Numbered from the stretch's first letter, positions 1 through 52,942 are shown. The stretch: 64,000 nt of DNA from Amorphochlora amoebiformis (GCA_054601695.1 BAAHQB010000003.1:1488001-1552000); one strand, 5' to 3'. Notes: generated from the sequence alone by a model not told the origin. Translations and numbers: made by a program.

Positions 1-8773
<8,773 letters not shown>

Positions 8774-9669
8774 ACGCACTAGACCCATACTCTAGTACTC
8801 TAGAGTACTCTAGATCTAGTAGAATACAATGCAGTTGTATAGAGGATCTAGATAGAATACATCTACTAGATAGTTTAATATAACTTCTAGAACTTGTCGT
8901 AGAGCATGTTTCTAGACTAATCTAGTCTAGTATTGGATCTAGTAGATGGATCCGATGTAGATAATCTCTAGAATCTCTATGAATCTCGATAATTGCATTC
9001 ATGCAACTAATTCAAGTTTAAATCGTATACACGCTGCTAAGTCTAGAAGTTACTAGAATTATCTTCGTGTGCAGACTCTAGCTTATAGACAGAAGTACTA
9101 AATAAAATTTACTCTTGATTTTCTCTTTTACTAGTACTACTAGAACTAGTAGTAGAGCCGTACTGTGCTACTACCTAGACTACTACTTCCAGTACTAGAC
9201 TAGTAGTACTTGAGTAGTACTAGTAGTACTTGAGTAGTACTAGTACTAGTGCTATATATATAGTAGCTATAGATTAAGAATACTATGATACGTGTAGAGA
9301 AAGTCTAGAGACTCTCTAGTAGAGACTAGAGAGACTTGAAACCTAGGAAACGGACAAGATCTAGAAGATCCGACGATAAGTTGATGTATACGGTTTTGAC
9401 TATGATAAGTGCAACTTCCTTCTCTCCTGAAGTCATGATCATTAATTCCGATATTGAAATTGACCATTATATATATATCTAGATTCTAGAGATTATCAAG
9501 ACCATCACTAGTAGCTATCTAGGCTATACTAGTATAGCTAGCAAGCGGCACTGAAAACGTACGCCTAAACCCTAGTCAACGCGTACGATGCACACAATGA
9601 CTCTAGAATGATTTTTGAAGTATGTCTAGTGTATATGTATATATGGTACACACATATATATACTAGATA

Positions 9670-9721
<52 letters not shown>

Positions 9722-9942
9722 GATGTATATAATATATATATGCGCTAGAATGATTCTAGAAGACTGGAAGGTAACAAATGAGTAGCCTGGTACCTAAGTG
9801 ACCTGGAGGTCCGTTTCCGTTTACAGCCTATACCTAATATATGTGGAAGATATATAGTATAATACAGTCTAAAACATTATTTTTATACACGTTGAAGAGA
9901 GAGAGAGAATACACACACTATGTAAAATATGTTATACACGGC

Positions 9943-9979
<37 letters not shown>

Positions 9980-10259
9980 TAGAAGAGGGAATGACAGAGG
10001 GAGAGAGATATGAGAGAGAGGAGAGAGAAAAGATGTAATTCTTGCATATACAACATGCATTCTACATATGTTTTGAGAGAGATAGACAAACAGAGAGGGA
10101 GAAGAGACAGAAAGAAGAGAAGGAGGAAGGAGAGGTAGATGGAAGGGAGATAAGAGGATCATAAAGACAGCACATTGATTGTCCTACACCTTATGTCACA
10201 CCGGTCAGAAACTTTGCCAATGGACATTTAGAGGGCGAGTATATGCATGTATATATATG

Positions 10260-10354
<95 letters not shown>

Positions 10355-10462
10355 ATCATAATAATTTATGTATAATTGATAAAATGGTATGTATTTGTAA
10401 TAAACAACCTGTGCATTGATAAAAACGATATGTGTATTCGTAATTACCTTGGTTTTTGGTGA
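8774..10462. other. convergent intergenic region, CTAG-rich
   Basis: No exon could be supported between the receptor stop and the stop of the opposing EF-hand gene. From about 8750 to 9560 the palindromes CTAG, TCTAGA and ACTAGT recur many times, with TAGTACT runs near 9150-9260. A (TA)n tract lies at 9660-9720 and a (GA)-rich tract at 9891-10150. An open frame on the minus strand at 9267-9467 shows no family signature. Confidence 0.75.
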
Positions 10463-16384
<5,922 letters not shown>

Positions 16385-17217
16385 CTATATTTACTTTTTA
16401 ACACCTTTCATATCTCCGATTTGCATTCTTTCATGCCGAAAGGATATTGCTTCGAAAATTCGAACAATTCAAGAGAGAAGGAGGAAACAAACAAGATATG
16501 AACACGTTCCGAAATTGGTCATTCAAATTCAAACAAAAAGAGAGCTCTGGGGGAAAGGGGGGGCGGGAGGGCTTGCCTGAGTCGCTTGGTTTCCTTTCTA
16601 TGCACGCGCGTGTGGTGTGTGTGTATATATATCTTGTCGCAGGTTCGTTTCGGTTCGGTTATACTTCTGACACGTGCCCTATTTGACGATTTGCGCTACT
16701 TTTAGAGGGTTTCATCTAAATTAAAATATCGGTTGAAAAGGGAATGGGCTCTGAATGAAGAGAGGGGGTTGGGAGTGCAATTTTGCGGACATTTGCGGCT
16801 CAAATAGAGATTTTTTTTGCTGGAATAGGCCAAAATACCCCACACATTATAAAACTTTGTTCAGACATCGGGGGGAAGACGATGTATATTTTCTGTATAC
16901 TCTCTGAGCTGTCTGCCGCATCTGTGGAGAGCATATTTTCTGTATACTCTCTGAGCTGTCTGCCGCATCTGTGGAGAGCCACAACCACCTTGATGGACTT
17001 TTCGTCACCATGTCGACTTGCACCGCGTGATACTAGCGATATACCACCACTAGCCTTCAAGGCAAGATCGAGGATCGAGAGTATACGACAGCGAGACATA
17101 GATGCCGGATCTAACCCAAACCCTAACCCTACCCTAACCCTAATCGACTATACCCATAACTATCCTAACTCTAATTCTAAGTCACCATTTCCCTCACCAC
17201 AAGTCTGTAATTGCCAG
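16385..17217. other. divergent intergenic region with 47-bp tandem duplication
   Basis: This lies between the 5' side of the EF-hand gene (-) and the first visible exon of the glycosylase-like gene (+). It is ordinary complex sequence with promoter potential, but no core promoter motif could be assigned. A 47-bp unit is duplicated in tandem at 16886-16932 and 16933-16979. A degenerate CCCTAA patch at 17113-17185 directly precedes the exon at 17218. Confidence 0.6.
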
Positions 17218-17591
17218 GCCCTTGGGGAAGAAGTCATGGCGAAAGGTATACCCTGACCTGTATCATACCTCCTCTTAACCATATTTATCGGGGTCGTAAC
17301 CTTCTTTGTCTTCCTCTATATCCCTCTCACTCACTCTCACTCTCAGTCCCAGTCTCCCTCTCTTGATGGTAATCCTAGTGGCAAACTAGGTGCTTGGAAA
17401 GATTTGGCGCAATTCCTGGCCGAGGAGAGCTTTCGCGGGATGCGAATCTACCCGAATTTCTCGCAGGTCTTTCCAGCTTTGGAGCTGTGTCCATTCAATA
17501 AGGTCAGGGATATCATATTTATCGTGTTTGTATATTTAGGGGTATACATATGTATATTTATATATTCATATGAAAATATATATAATGCAGG

Positions 17592-17634
<43 letters not shown>

Positions 17635-17674
17635 CGTAAGCATGTATCATTCACGTATATGTATATATATACAT

Positions 17675-17725
<51 letters not shown>

Positions 17726-17806
17726 CATCTGTATGTGTGTGTATTATATATATATATATATATACACATATAATATATTTATATATATCTATATATAAAT
17801 ATATAG

Positions 17807-17842
<36 letters not shown>

Positions 17843-18033
17843 ATTGGACGAGATTCATCATGTTGGGGTGCTTTGGTGTTCGATGTGTAGGTGGAGGTTG
17901 TGCCTAAGGTGATTATTTGTAAAAATGGTAGCATCTAAAACCTCCTTATCGCTCATTATTTGATTCAATTTGTTGCACAATATTATTCTATCTGCCGATC
18001 TAATATTGTTAAGTTTATATATTTATATTGATA

Positions 18034-18088
<55 letters not shown>

Positions 18089-18137
18089 TAGTATATATAT
18101 ATATATTTATACGTACATATATATATATATATTTATA

Positions 18138-18215
<78 letters not shown>

Positions 18216-18528
18216 AAGTTTACATTTTACACTATGGTAACATATGATCAATATAATATCCTGATATATATATATACTAGTATACTATGGTATGTATGTG
18301 TGTGTACATATATTCATAATATTTTAATTATATAATATTATATACGTATATAAGTACATACTACAATTTGTTTTAAGATACATAGCTGCTTGTGTGTTAA
18401 CGTACATACATATTAATAATCTAAAAAAGTCCGTCTAAAAAAGTCGTTCTCTCGCCTTATTCTCGCCTGTGACACACAAGTTGCACTGATGTATATATTT
18501 ATACATACGTACACAGAATATCGTACAA

Positions 18529-18609
<81 letters not shown>

Positions 18610-18855
18610 GTACACAAGTATGAATATGGCTACATGTAGTCGGTCAAATAGAATTTGAATTCCGAGACCTATCCTTGAACCTTTTCTACTCACCCGGTCC
18701 GGATTAAGGGAATTTCGCGAAGAATAGCCCCGTACATATGTCATATACAGTGACGATCCAGATGTTAAACATGAATTAATGACAATTTTAATGCTATTTA
18801 AAACATATGCATCAAAAGTTAAAATCTGGTGAAACAAAATCCAATCACCATTGGG

Positions 18856-18901
<46 letters not shown>

Positions 18902-18997
18902 ATATATCTCATGTGGAGTCAGGGACGAAACGAAACGAAAGCTCTTACGCACAAGTGAAGGCAATCAGGGCATGGGATACTGTGTCTCTCTTCCCCA
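17218..18997 (+). CDS. uracil-DNA glycosylase-like protein, partial
   Basis: Exons 17218-17245 and 17390-17502 join in phase and read [22 protein letters not shown] in two pieces, then [19 protein letters not shown]. This is the family-1 uracil-DNA glycosylase pattern leading up to VKVVILGQDPYH (IYP, VF.A, PF..V). A next exon from 17891 begins VEVV in the expected phase. The exon at 18956-18997 reads [13 protein letters not shown], like the GQAxGLxFSVP strand that follows the catalytic loop. The enzyme would remove uracil from DNA in the nucleus or mitochondrion. The exon carrying GQDPYH itself was not found, nor the C-terminal half with the HPSPLS loop, so the identification is only moderate. 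The next candidate exon at 19331-19369 cannot be phased with confidence. Initiator Met not identified. Confidence 0.5.
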
Positions 18998-19151
18998 GTC
19001 GAAGGAAAGGCTATAAAGGATCTAAGCTCGAATTCGGCTCGGCATTATCTATGTCTCAGGTGTTGAGGGTGTGTGGAGGGAGGGGAATATAATATAAAAG
19101 ATATTTGAATATATGTAGATGCATATGTATATATATATATATATATATATT

Positions 19152-19239
<88 letters not shown>

Positions 19240-19271
19240 AGTATAATTTACATTCATACAAATATACATAA

Positions 19272-19314
<43 letters not shown>

Positions 19315-19408
19315 GTATCTTTATATACAGGTTTCACAAAGAGTGTCGTCTACAAGCAAAGGGCTGCGAGTAAGTATATACATACACTCACAGATATATT
19401 AAAATATC

Positions 19409-20320
<912 letters not shown>

Positions 20321-20423
20321 GGAGAAAGCTACCAGCTGGATAGATGAATGGTTGTATATATATATATATATACATATATTTATATGAATATGTATATATA
20401 CACTATAATACTTAGAATACGGA

Positions 20424-20486
<63 letters not shown>

Positions 20487-20523
20487 TACATACACACACA
20501 CACATATATATATATATATATCA

Positions 20524-20555
<32 letters not shown>

Positions 20556-20908
20556 TTATATGTATATTACATAGATATACGTATAGTAAATAAATAGGTA
20601 TATGTATATACATATTTACTGTATATACATGATTTACTTTATACATATATACTAAATGTAAATAAAAATAAATACATGTTTAGAATACACTATTCATACG
20701 TATATTTATATGTATACATATATATATATATATATATAATATGTATGTGTGTACATATATAAATATACATGTCGTTTCACATAAAGATACATCTATACAT
20801 ATATATATGTGTATGCACTATATATGTATGTATATATATATATATATTATATACATATGAATATATATATACATATATATATATATATATGTATGTATAT
20901 TTATAAAT

Positions 20909-20965
<57 letters not shown>

Positions 20966-21018
20966 TTATATTTATGAATTTATACATGTCTATATCTTAT
21001 CCATACAGGTGGATACAT

Positions 21019-21054
<36 letters not shown>

Positions 21055-21189
21055 AGTTGAAACACCTATTTATATCCCCATCTCAATGTTTCTTCACCTT
21101 ATAATAGCTTTCAATAAAAAATCCCACAAACTCTCTCCTCATCGATTCATCACACTAATATCAGATCTCTCCAACTCTCTTTCTCTTCT

Positions 21190-22262
<1,073 letters not shown>

Positions 22263-22305
22263 GAAGGCATTATATTTTATATACATGAATATAGTATTAC
22301 ATGCA

Positions 22306-22339
<34 letters not shown>

Positions 22340-22366
22340 GAAGATATATTACATATATATATATAT

Positions 22367-22406
<40 letters not shown>

Positions 22407-22446
22407 CATATATAAATATATATATATATATATATAACCGCACACA

Positions 22447-22553
<107 letters not shown>

Positions 22554-22582
22554 CTACACACTTTACATTCGACATCTACATA

Positions 22583-22617
<35 letters not shown>

Positions 22618-22695
22618 CTCCATCTCCAAACATTTATTCTCGAATAATACAAAACACAAATAGAAATGCATGCATCTTAGGCTTTCATGGCTTAC

Positions 22696-24396
<1,701 letters not shown>

Positions 24397-25699
24397 CCGT
24401 CATCGCTCAGAAGTAAGTGATGATTTCGTTCCAAACCATGGATGATGATGCCAGCTTCGATCACCAGAACCCAGGATCGGGTCCGAACACAAAGGGCAAG
24501 TGCCAGTTCAGGAGGGGGCAAGAAGAGAAAGGGAGGGGTGATTATATGGATGTGGAGATAGAGGAAGCATAGGGGTGTGTGTTATAGTAGTTATCGTAGA
24601 CGTGTATGGGACGCTGTTTGGATTGACTTTTTATTTAGACTCGGGTTAAGATTGCATGAATCTTGCGTGAGCGATTAAGTTTTAATATATCTAAAGCGAC
24701 TGAGTTCCTGTATGCTGGTATTCTAGAGGTTTAATCAGTAACCAAGGCAATTATAATTACCACGTTCTCTACATCTAGCTCTATTTTATGTGCTGTGCAC
24801 CTAACGTACACTATGTACACCTCACAGACTGTTAATAATCTATCGAGATACTTTTATGAACTAGTCATTACACACTGGGTCTAGCGTGAGTGCTCATCAT
24901 CGACATGCGCATCATGCGGAATGCGTACATTTTCGTACCGTGGTCTAGTACAACTACAATACATATATTTACTATCCGATAAATAGAAAAAAGAAACACA
25001 CGTTCGTACGTATGTACGTATACATTCATATCCTACACATATATAACGGTTACGTACTCAAGTGACATACACGTACATACGTACTCATTGGGACAGTAAT
25101 ATTATTGTGCTCTCGATAGTTACAGGCGGTTAGCTACATACGTACGTACCAGACATGTAAGTATCAACGTATACGCACGAATTTGTACTGCAATTACAAG
25201 TACTTACTATACTTGCAACCTATGTTTTGTACGTACGTATACGTATACGTACGTATACGTATACGTGTTACATACGTACGTATACGTATACGTACACGTA
25301 ACACGAATTTATTTGCATATACATGCGTGCACTATTGCTAGTCATGTACACAATGATCCATAATATCTTAGATTGTTTGATGACATCAATCAATACATAG
25401 TATTTTGAGTTGTCACCATAGTAGTCACAGAGTATATATATGTACATAGCTGTAAACCCACGTCAGGTTATGTCAAGTCTATACATCAATCATCATTGTA
25501 CTGATTTCTTACACATCATAGTATATGGATATATCATGGCTAGACAGCGTATAACCTGATCGAATATCTAATACAACAGCAGCTCTGCCCATCAATCAGC
25601 TTACCGTTGCTTCAAACTTTCTAGTTCATTAAATTTGGTTTGGCCAGGTGAATACCGTACGATTTTCGCGTACTGTCAAGCTCAAAGTTGTTGACTAGC
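24397..25699. other. intergenic region with TACG palindromes
   Basis: Mostly complex sequence without microsatellites. A plus-strand frame at 24420-24572 (50 codons, beginning MISFQTMDDDASFDHQN) is protein-like in composition, but it starts only 24 bp from the opposing ATG and has no family match. Bases about 25000-25310 are dense in TACGTA and GTATACGTATAC palindromes. Upstream control elements of the gene at 24396 would lie here. Confidence 0.6.
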
Positions 25700-32393
<6,694 letters not shown>

Positions 32394-32670
32394 TCCAGGA
32401 GGTATTCTGGTCGGTAAGAGCATGTTCCACCGCGCAAATTTTAAAATGGATGTTTATAAATCGTGAGTACAGTGGGTATGAAATCGTGAGTACAGTGGGT
32501 ATGAAATTGTGCGTGCGTGGCTTGGCTTTACGATTCGTAGAAAGGTTGGTTAAGTCTCTCATGGGATAGTTGGACGTTTAAACGAAAGGGGCCATGCTCA
32601 CTTGGTAGTTCGATCCTCGATAACTTCCCTATTTGTGATTTATTCGAAAAAAAAAAAAGCATTTTGAAGT
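32394..32670. promoter_or_regulatory. divergent intergenic region
   Basis: This complex-sequence segment separates the probable 5' end of a minus-strand gene from a plus-strand start at 32671, so promoters for both directions are expected. It has a 23-bp tandem repeat (ATCGTGAGTACAGTGGGTAT and following) at about 32459-32505 and an A-run at 32647-32658. No core element was recognised. Confidence 0.35.
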
Positions 32671-33015
32671 ATGGAACTCGAGCTTAATGGGAAAACGGAC
32701 GCTGAAGCAAAGAAAGAGAAGCCCTGGGTACCGCTTTCTCTTGCCGGTGGAGTGGGAGGTCATCGTGTCTTTCCGGAGTACATTTTCGATATTAAGCTGT
32801 TAAGTTTTAGAGGTTAAAGTATTTAAGAGTATTAGAGGTTATTGAACGGTTTCAAATACAAATACTCTCCTTTGAAACGACGACCTGTTTGGAATCTGAA
32901 ACCGTTAGCTTTTGGCATTCGTCCCCAGATCGCGGCTGAGTTTGCAGCTATATATCTCTCGACTGAACCAGGAGAACCTAAGCCACCTGCTGTCGCTTCT
33001 CCCCAGACACCATAG
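32671..33015 (+). CDS. small hypothetical protein, two-exon candidate
   Basis: An ATG at 32671 opens MELELNGKTDAEAKKEKPWV, then PLSLAGGVGGHRVFPEYIFD. Excising 32799-32837 (GT...AG, 39 nt) continues in phase with LLNGFKYKYSPLKRRPVWN, LKPLAFGIRPQIAAEFAAIY and a Pro-rich tail to a stop at 33013-33015 (101 residues). Composition is protein-like and the frame is open without low-complexity repeats. The tiny intron is unlike most here, and the direct repeat AGAGGTTA near its ends is a warning. It lies about 200 bp before the channel gene on the same strand. Confidence 0.4.
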
Positions 33016-33221
33016 TGCCTTCCAACGATTCGTTAGAAAGTGAAACCGTCGTCAACTCATAACCCCAAACTTAAAACGGTTGTTTTCGTGGGTTGGGAAT
33101 CACTCAACGAATCACATCAGCGAACCACGTATCTGCAGTTCTCCTTCAATTTACGGAAACCATTACAGTAAGGAGAAGATAGCCAGCCGGTCGTTTGCTG
33201 CAAGCTCTTAGACCGATTTAG

Positions 33222-44010
<10,789 letters not shown>

Positions 44011-45769
44011 CCTGTTGCGTTACGTGTTGTATATCCGTCAAACTAGTCAAACGTCGCTAGAACTAGTAGAATTTGGTAACAATTTTAAAGTTCTCGAGCT
44101 TTTAGAGCTTAGTCGATCACGTATCAGATTAAGACTTCGAAATCATTGTTGTAATTGTCACAGTACAGTTGTGCACACGCGACAGGTTTAACACCTATTA
44201 TACCCGTACGATTCTAGTTGTAGCACGTACGATAGACAACTAGATGTGGAATAAGGCTTACGTCCCGCGTGAGCACGTATTAGATGTATATACCGGGTGT
44301 AATTTGGAGTTTCGAACCCCCTCGGCATATTAACCCGTGCAAAAGATACCGAGTGTTTCCCCCTCGAATTTTCTGAGCTCTCCATTCCACACATCTGAAT
44401 TCAAAGCGTTGGAAGTACTTATTCTGATTTCTAGATTCTCAAAAGAAGGGCTAGGGAAGGGGACAGCGACCCCCGGCCTGATGCCGCCATGGCTTTTAGC
44501 ATGACTTGTGACAAAGTCGGTATGTCACTCAGTCATACCAAGACGATTGTTCGATTGCTCGTAATTTTATTCTGTTTATTATAGGCTTCGCTGCTCACCA
44601 TTAGCCGCTGACTTAAGGCGAATATACCTGATTCACTCCAATCTGACCTTGAATTTGCGATTTCGCCCAAATTAGATCCCTTTGAGACAACCATGGGCGG
44701 GCGACGCTGGCCGAGGGGCTGAAAAAGTGTCCTTCCGCGATGTAGACACGATATGAAGGACTTAAAACCTGATCAATCATCTTAATATTTTAATCACAGA
44801 CTCCGTGTCGAATATTATTCTGTTCCATTCATTGTAGGTCTCAATATTGGTGCAATTGAGCGCCGAATGATGGGGTTCGAAAACCCTGCGTGGTGAAGTT
44901 AATAGTGGTCTTTGGGAGAGATGTGGGCAGACACGTATAAAATGAGTGTTAACAGTCATAGGGGTGGGCCGGAGGGACTGCATGAAGAATAAAGGTGGAC
45001 ACACTAAGGGTTTCAAGTTGATAGCTTGGAGGGTTTTCGATTTTAGGTGTTTTACGCATGCCGTGAGGCGAATTTTTAATTTTTCCACTATCTTTTGCCA
45101 GTTGAGGGTCAGACAAGCTCTTGGGCATAGCTGGTTAAAATTATAGCCTCGTTCGAACTAGGGGGAAAATTGGAAAATTTCAGGGGAAGTTTACCAACAT
45201 TGACGGTTACTCATTTAAGATTGAGCACGATTTTCGACGAAAGAAAAAGATTTTCACCTTCATGGTCGATCAGGGCCCAATAATTTGTTTGTAGATTTCC
45301 CAGCCCAATTTTATTTCATGTATATTTCACACAGCCTTTAGGTGCGGCTTGAAACCAGCCTCAGATCTATTTGACGACTCGTGCCGCTACAATTGTTTTG
45401 TTATATAAATACGTATAAACTATAAACATAATCACAATAGTATGCATATATTAACAGTATAATTGGTTGTACTATGAGTCGTGCCCTGTGCCCTGCTTCC
45501 GATAGTATTCTATCGTTTTCATTGACAGTAGTATGATGTAAACAAGAACAACATGAATATGTGTGTGTATATATTAATGCATATATATATATATATCTAT
45601 ATATATATAATATGTGTGTGTGTATATGTATATATGTATGTGTATATTTACACATTCATATATATATATATATATGTATATATCTAGTATATATATATAT
45701 ATATATATATACATAAGTATATGTGTATATGTATGTGTGTGTACTAGTAATAGTCTAGTATATACTGTA

Positions 45770-45813
<44 letters not shown>

Positions 45814-45858
45814 ATATATGTATATGTATGCATACACTATATACTAGATATAATACAC

Positions 45859-45897
<39 letters not shown>

Positions 45898-46217
45898 GTC
45901 TTACACATACATGTACTATAGTACATCAACATATCATATATATAACTCCTAAGATTAAGTATAAAAATGTGGAAGGCGACTGATCATAAATTTCAAGATG
46001 AGAGTCTTTGTACTAGATGTACGTAAACTGCAAGACCGTTCCCATCTAACGTGATATGATTTTAAGGGATCAATGGTTAACTGCTCTCAATGTCTAGAAT
46101 GTAGATATTTATACTAAATAGTACATATAATGATATTATATATATCATAATAATATGCCGACTAGTGTACTATGTAAGATACTACAGTATCTAGAGTATA
46201 TATATATATATATATTT

Positions 46218-46258
<41 letters not shown>

Positions 46259-46337
46259 ATATAATTTGTATTATATGTATTTTTATATTTAATGATTATA
46301 TATATATATATATATATATCGTGTATAATATGTATAC

Positions 46338-46406
<69 letters not shown>

Positions 46407-46462
46407 ACAGTGTATTTGATATATGTACTACAGTCAGTGATATGTATGTATATACTTTATAC

Positions 46463-46493
<31 letters not shown>

Positions 46494-46524
46494 TATATAC
46501 TATAGTACATATATATATATATAT

Positions 46525-46564
<40 letters not shown>

Positions 46565-46699
46565 TGCATATATATGTACTAGTATATCTTTGCTAGCTAG
46601 CTTTATATATTGATAAATATACTAGTACTACACACATTTAATATCAGTGATTGTATATATAAACTCATACCATGATACATATATTTAAATATGCATATG

Positions 46700-46744
<45 letters not shown>

Positions 46745-46939
46745 ATTATTTCCATAGTACTAGCCATAATATGATAGTTCATACATGTACACTGACGTAT
46801 ATAACTTCTACACACACACTACACTGCACACACACTACACTAATTGACATTCAGAAAAGGCATAAGATTACGAGGTCAAGTTCAATTCACGCCTCAGAAG
46901 TCATCACTAGCTGCTTATCAGGCACCTAGTATTCGCCAA
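44011..46939. other. convergent intergenic region
   Basis: No exon with good edges was found between the channel stop and the stop of the minus-strand gene. Bases 44030-45550 are complex sequence; open frames at 44188-44394 (-) and 44946-45146 (+) lack family signals. ACTAGT/CTAG motifs cluster just after the channel stop (44041-44070). (TA)n blocks with TAGTACTAG-like motifs fill 45580-46760. Confidence 0.6.
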
Positions 46940-49537
<2,598 letters not shown>

Positions 49538-49919
49538 TTTCAGCTTTTGATTCTTATTATTTCGGCTTTTTGCGCTCTTGTGGGTGGACTTTGCGTGTAG
49601 GAGTACTTTGTGGAAGAATCTGGAGGTGATGTTGCAATCTATGGTTAGAGAGGGGGGAAGGGTGTTTCTAGGTTTTGGGTAGGGTTAGAGGAATTACTTT
49701 CTCTTGAGCCAGATGCCCAGGATCATTTCCTATGGGTTATGGATACTTTTTGTTTGTGTGGATATATGTAAGAATTCTTATCCAAATATGTGTGTGTATA
49801 TGTATTGGGATAAATGTATATATATATATATATACATTTATATATATACATACATATATATTATACATATATACGCACATATATACGCCTATATATATCT
49901 ACATATATATAAATAAATG

Positions 49920-49979
<60 letters not shown>

Positions 49980-50029
49980 CATACGTATATATAAATGTGA
50001 TTTTATCTATTGATATAAATATTGCATTT

Positions 50030-50086
<57 letters not shown>

Positions 50087-50454
50087 GTACATATATATGC
50101 ATCATGTATATGTCTAATATGTCTATATTGTATATATATATATATACATACATATATATATATATATTATATATATATATATATTAACATCTTCCCTAAT
50201 TACCTGGTTAGTTTTAGATGCCCAGCCAGAGCGGTACATCATCCAAAGAAAATTGGTCTTTATCCACGTCATTCTATGAGGCTATATTTTAATGTATTCA
50301 AAGCGTGTACATATGTATGAAAATAAAGTACATACATAGAGGCATGAAATACGCAAAAATACGTTTTTATTTAATAAATACATACGTATTAATATACATA
50401 TATGTACATATATATATATGTATATGTATATGTATATATATTTATGGCTAACGC

Positions 50455-50690
50455 TAATACTTCACTAAAACCGTTTTAGATTTCTAGAACTATGATACGC
50501 TAAGTATGCACGCACAGAGTGCTAGAATCTTCTGGAACAGTTCTATGGGTGAAGTCACGCCTTGTCACATGATAGTCTGAACCCTCGCTACTGCTGGGTA
50601 TTACCCGCTAGTATCAGTTACCCGGTGAGACAATCTCCAGCAATCTCCGAGATTTCCAGCAAAATCCAGCGATTTCTATGCATCCCGTAC
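50455..50690 (+). repeat. interspersed repeat, copy 3
   Basis: GAATCTTCTGGAACAGTTCT, then CACGCCTTGTCACATGATAG, GGGTATTACCCGCTAGTATC and CAATCTCCAGCAATCTCCGA align with copies 1 and 2. This copy lies outside any modelled gene. Confidence 0.6.
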
Positions 50691-50770
50691 CGTGAGTATG
50701 TTTTGCAAACTATCGATATATACTCATGGAGATGTATACTCTTGTAATATTTATATCTAGCGGCAACCTA

Positions 50771-50807
<37 letters not shown>

Positions 50808-51077
50808 CATATATGTCTATACACATACATGTACTGAGATATGCATTGGTTGGTATCATACATACTCCATACATTTATACTTATATATATATATATATAT
50901 AAATAAATATATATGAATACATACATACTTTTAAATATTTACATATGTATATACATATATATATACCATATATATATATATATATATAGAATATAAATGT
51001 ATAAAATTTCGGCTACCTTATAGTCCTTACAGCCCTCAAAACACTGGTTTCTAACCTAAATATATATGTGTATATAT

Positions 51078-51109
<32 letters not shown>

Positions 51110-51219
51110 TATATACACATGTACATACATTATATACATATATTTATACACACATATATATATATTTATAAATATATTAATATAAATATAAATATAAATA
51201 TAAATATATATATATATAT

Positions 51220-51254
<35 letters not shown>

Positions 51255-51300
51255 ATATGTGTATATGCATTTGCATATGTATGTGTATGCATGCACACAA

Positions 51301-51377
<77 letters not shown>

Positions 51378-51401
51378 CAAAGACACACACATATACACAC
51401 T

Positions 51402-51433
<32 letters not shown>

Positions 51434-51459
51434 TGTATTTATTTGTATACATTCATATA

Positions 51460-51603
51460 ATGGAACTACATCGTAACGCCGACATATACAAGTATGTAAA
51501 AAGCATAAAAAGTACCGCATATTTTCCTATAGAAGGTTTAAAGGCTTGGTATACTAATATAGCATCTCCTTCCACTTGTGCAAGTATATGTCTTCCAGTC
51601 TAA
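51460..51603 (+). CDS. candidate exon, strand uncertain
   Basis: On plus, ATG at 51460 opens [20 protein letters not shown], then [20 protein letters not shown] and a CAA|GTATAT donor. On minus, the same bases are also open and read [20 protein letters not shown], then [13 protein letters not shown] to a stop. Downstream copies of the TNIAS piece each keep a GTATGT-like donor, which favours plus. No neighbouring exon was found on either strand. Confidence 0.3.
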   Translation: MELHRNADIYKYVKSIKSTAYFPIEGLKAWYTNIASPSTCASICLPV

Positions 51604-51660
51604 ATACACATATAGTATATATATATATATATGTCTTCCAGTCTAAATACACATATACCA

Positions 51661-51738
<78 letters not shown>

Positions 51739-51839
51739 CATAGATATGCTAATATCGCATCTTCTTTCACTTGTCCAAGTATGTATATTCCAGGCTGAAT
51801 GCACATAATATATGTATATATGTATATATATTTACATAT

Positions 51840-51884
<45 letters not shown>

Positions 51885-51945
51885 GATTTACTAATATCGC
51901 ATCCCCTTTCACTTTTGCAAGTATGTATTTCATTCTGAATACATG
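51549..51945. repeat. four-copy exon-like unit spaced by (TA)n
   Basis: TACTAATATCGCATC, then TTTCACTTGTGCAAGTATGT and TTCCAGTCTGAATACACATA recur wholly or partly at about 51550, 51632, 51745 and 51889. Confidence 0.85.
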
Positions 51946-51947
51946 CA

Positions 51948-51983
<36 letters not shown>

Positions 51984-51984
51984 C

Positions 51985-52060
<76 letters not shown>

Positions 52061-52136
52061 CATATATATATATATATATATATGGGAAATACATACATAT
52101 ATGTCCATAGTTGTCTATATATAATATATACATGCA

Positions 52137-52212
<76 letters not shown>

Positions 52213-52216
52213 TTAA

Positions 52217-52261
<45 letters not shown>

Positions 52262-52296
52262 ATATTTTTATACATCTATATATATATACATAAATG

Positions 52297-52341
<45 letters not shown>

Positions 52342-52510
52342 CATATACAAATATATATACATATATAAATATATATATATTTATAATAGAGTATACATTA
52401 TATATGTCTACATATATATATATGTGTGTATATGTATAATACATACATATATATATGTATATATATATATATATATATACATATGTACATATTATATATA
52501 CATATAATAC

Positions 52511-52589
<79 letters not shown>

Positions 52590-52722
52590 TTGTATTCCAT
52601 ACTCTCAGAGAAAAAAAGGGAAGGAAGCTGAAGAAGAAACGAGAGGAGAGATAGAGGAGCGAAGAACAGAGAGAGAGAGAGAGAGAAAGAATACATAATT
52701 ACTCAGATACATGTAGCCGGGG

Positions 52723-52847
52723 TCAACAGCTGATGTTGGGGTCAACAGTTATTGTCCAGGTCAACAGCTGTTGTCTAAACGATAGAAGAAGGGGAAACAC
52801 ACGAGAAAGAGAGAGAGAGAGAGAGAGAGAGCAAGATAGAGCGAGAT

Positions 52848-52878
<31 letters not shown>

Positions 52879-52895
52879 AAGAGTGAGAGAGAGAA

Positions 52896-52942
<47 letters not shown>

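Larger units (their letters stand above)
49538..52722. other. mixed region, mainly intergenic and repeats
   Basis: It contains complex sequence (49538-49760), (TA)n, a third copy of the interspersed repeat (50455-50690) and a four-copy unit (51549-51945). Short open stretches with splice-like edges occur at about 50217-50279 (open on both strands; minus reading [19 protein letters not shown] then stop) and at 51460-51600, but neither could be built into a gene. A Lys/Glu-rich frame at 52607-52690 adjoins a (GA)n tract. Confidence 0.5.

Noticed and set aside
9267-9467. 66-codon minus-strand frame in the CTAG-rich region
   Set aside because: No recognisable motif, no splice partners, in convergent intergenic DNA.
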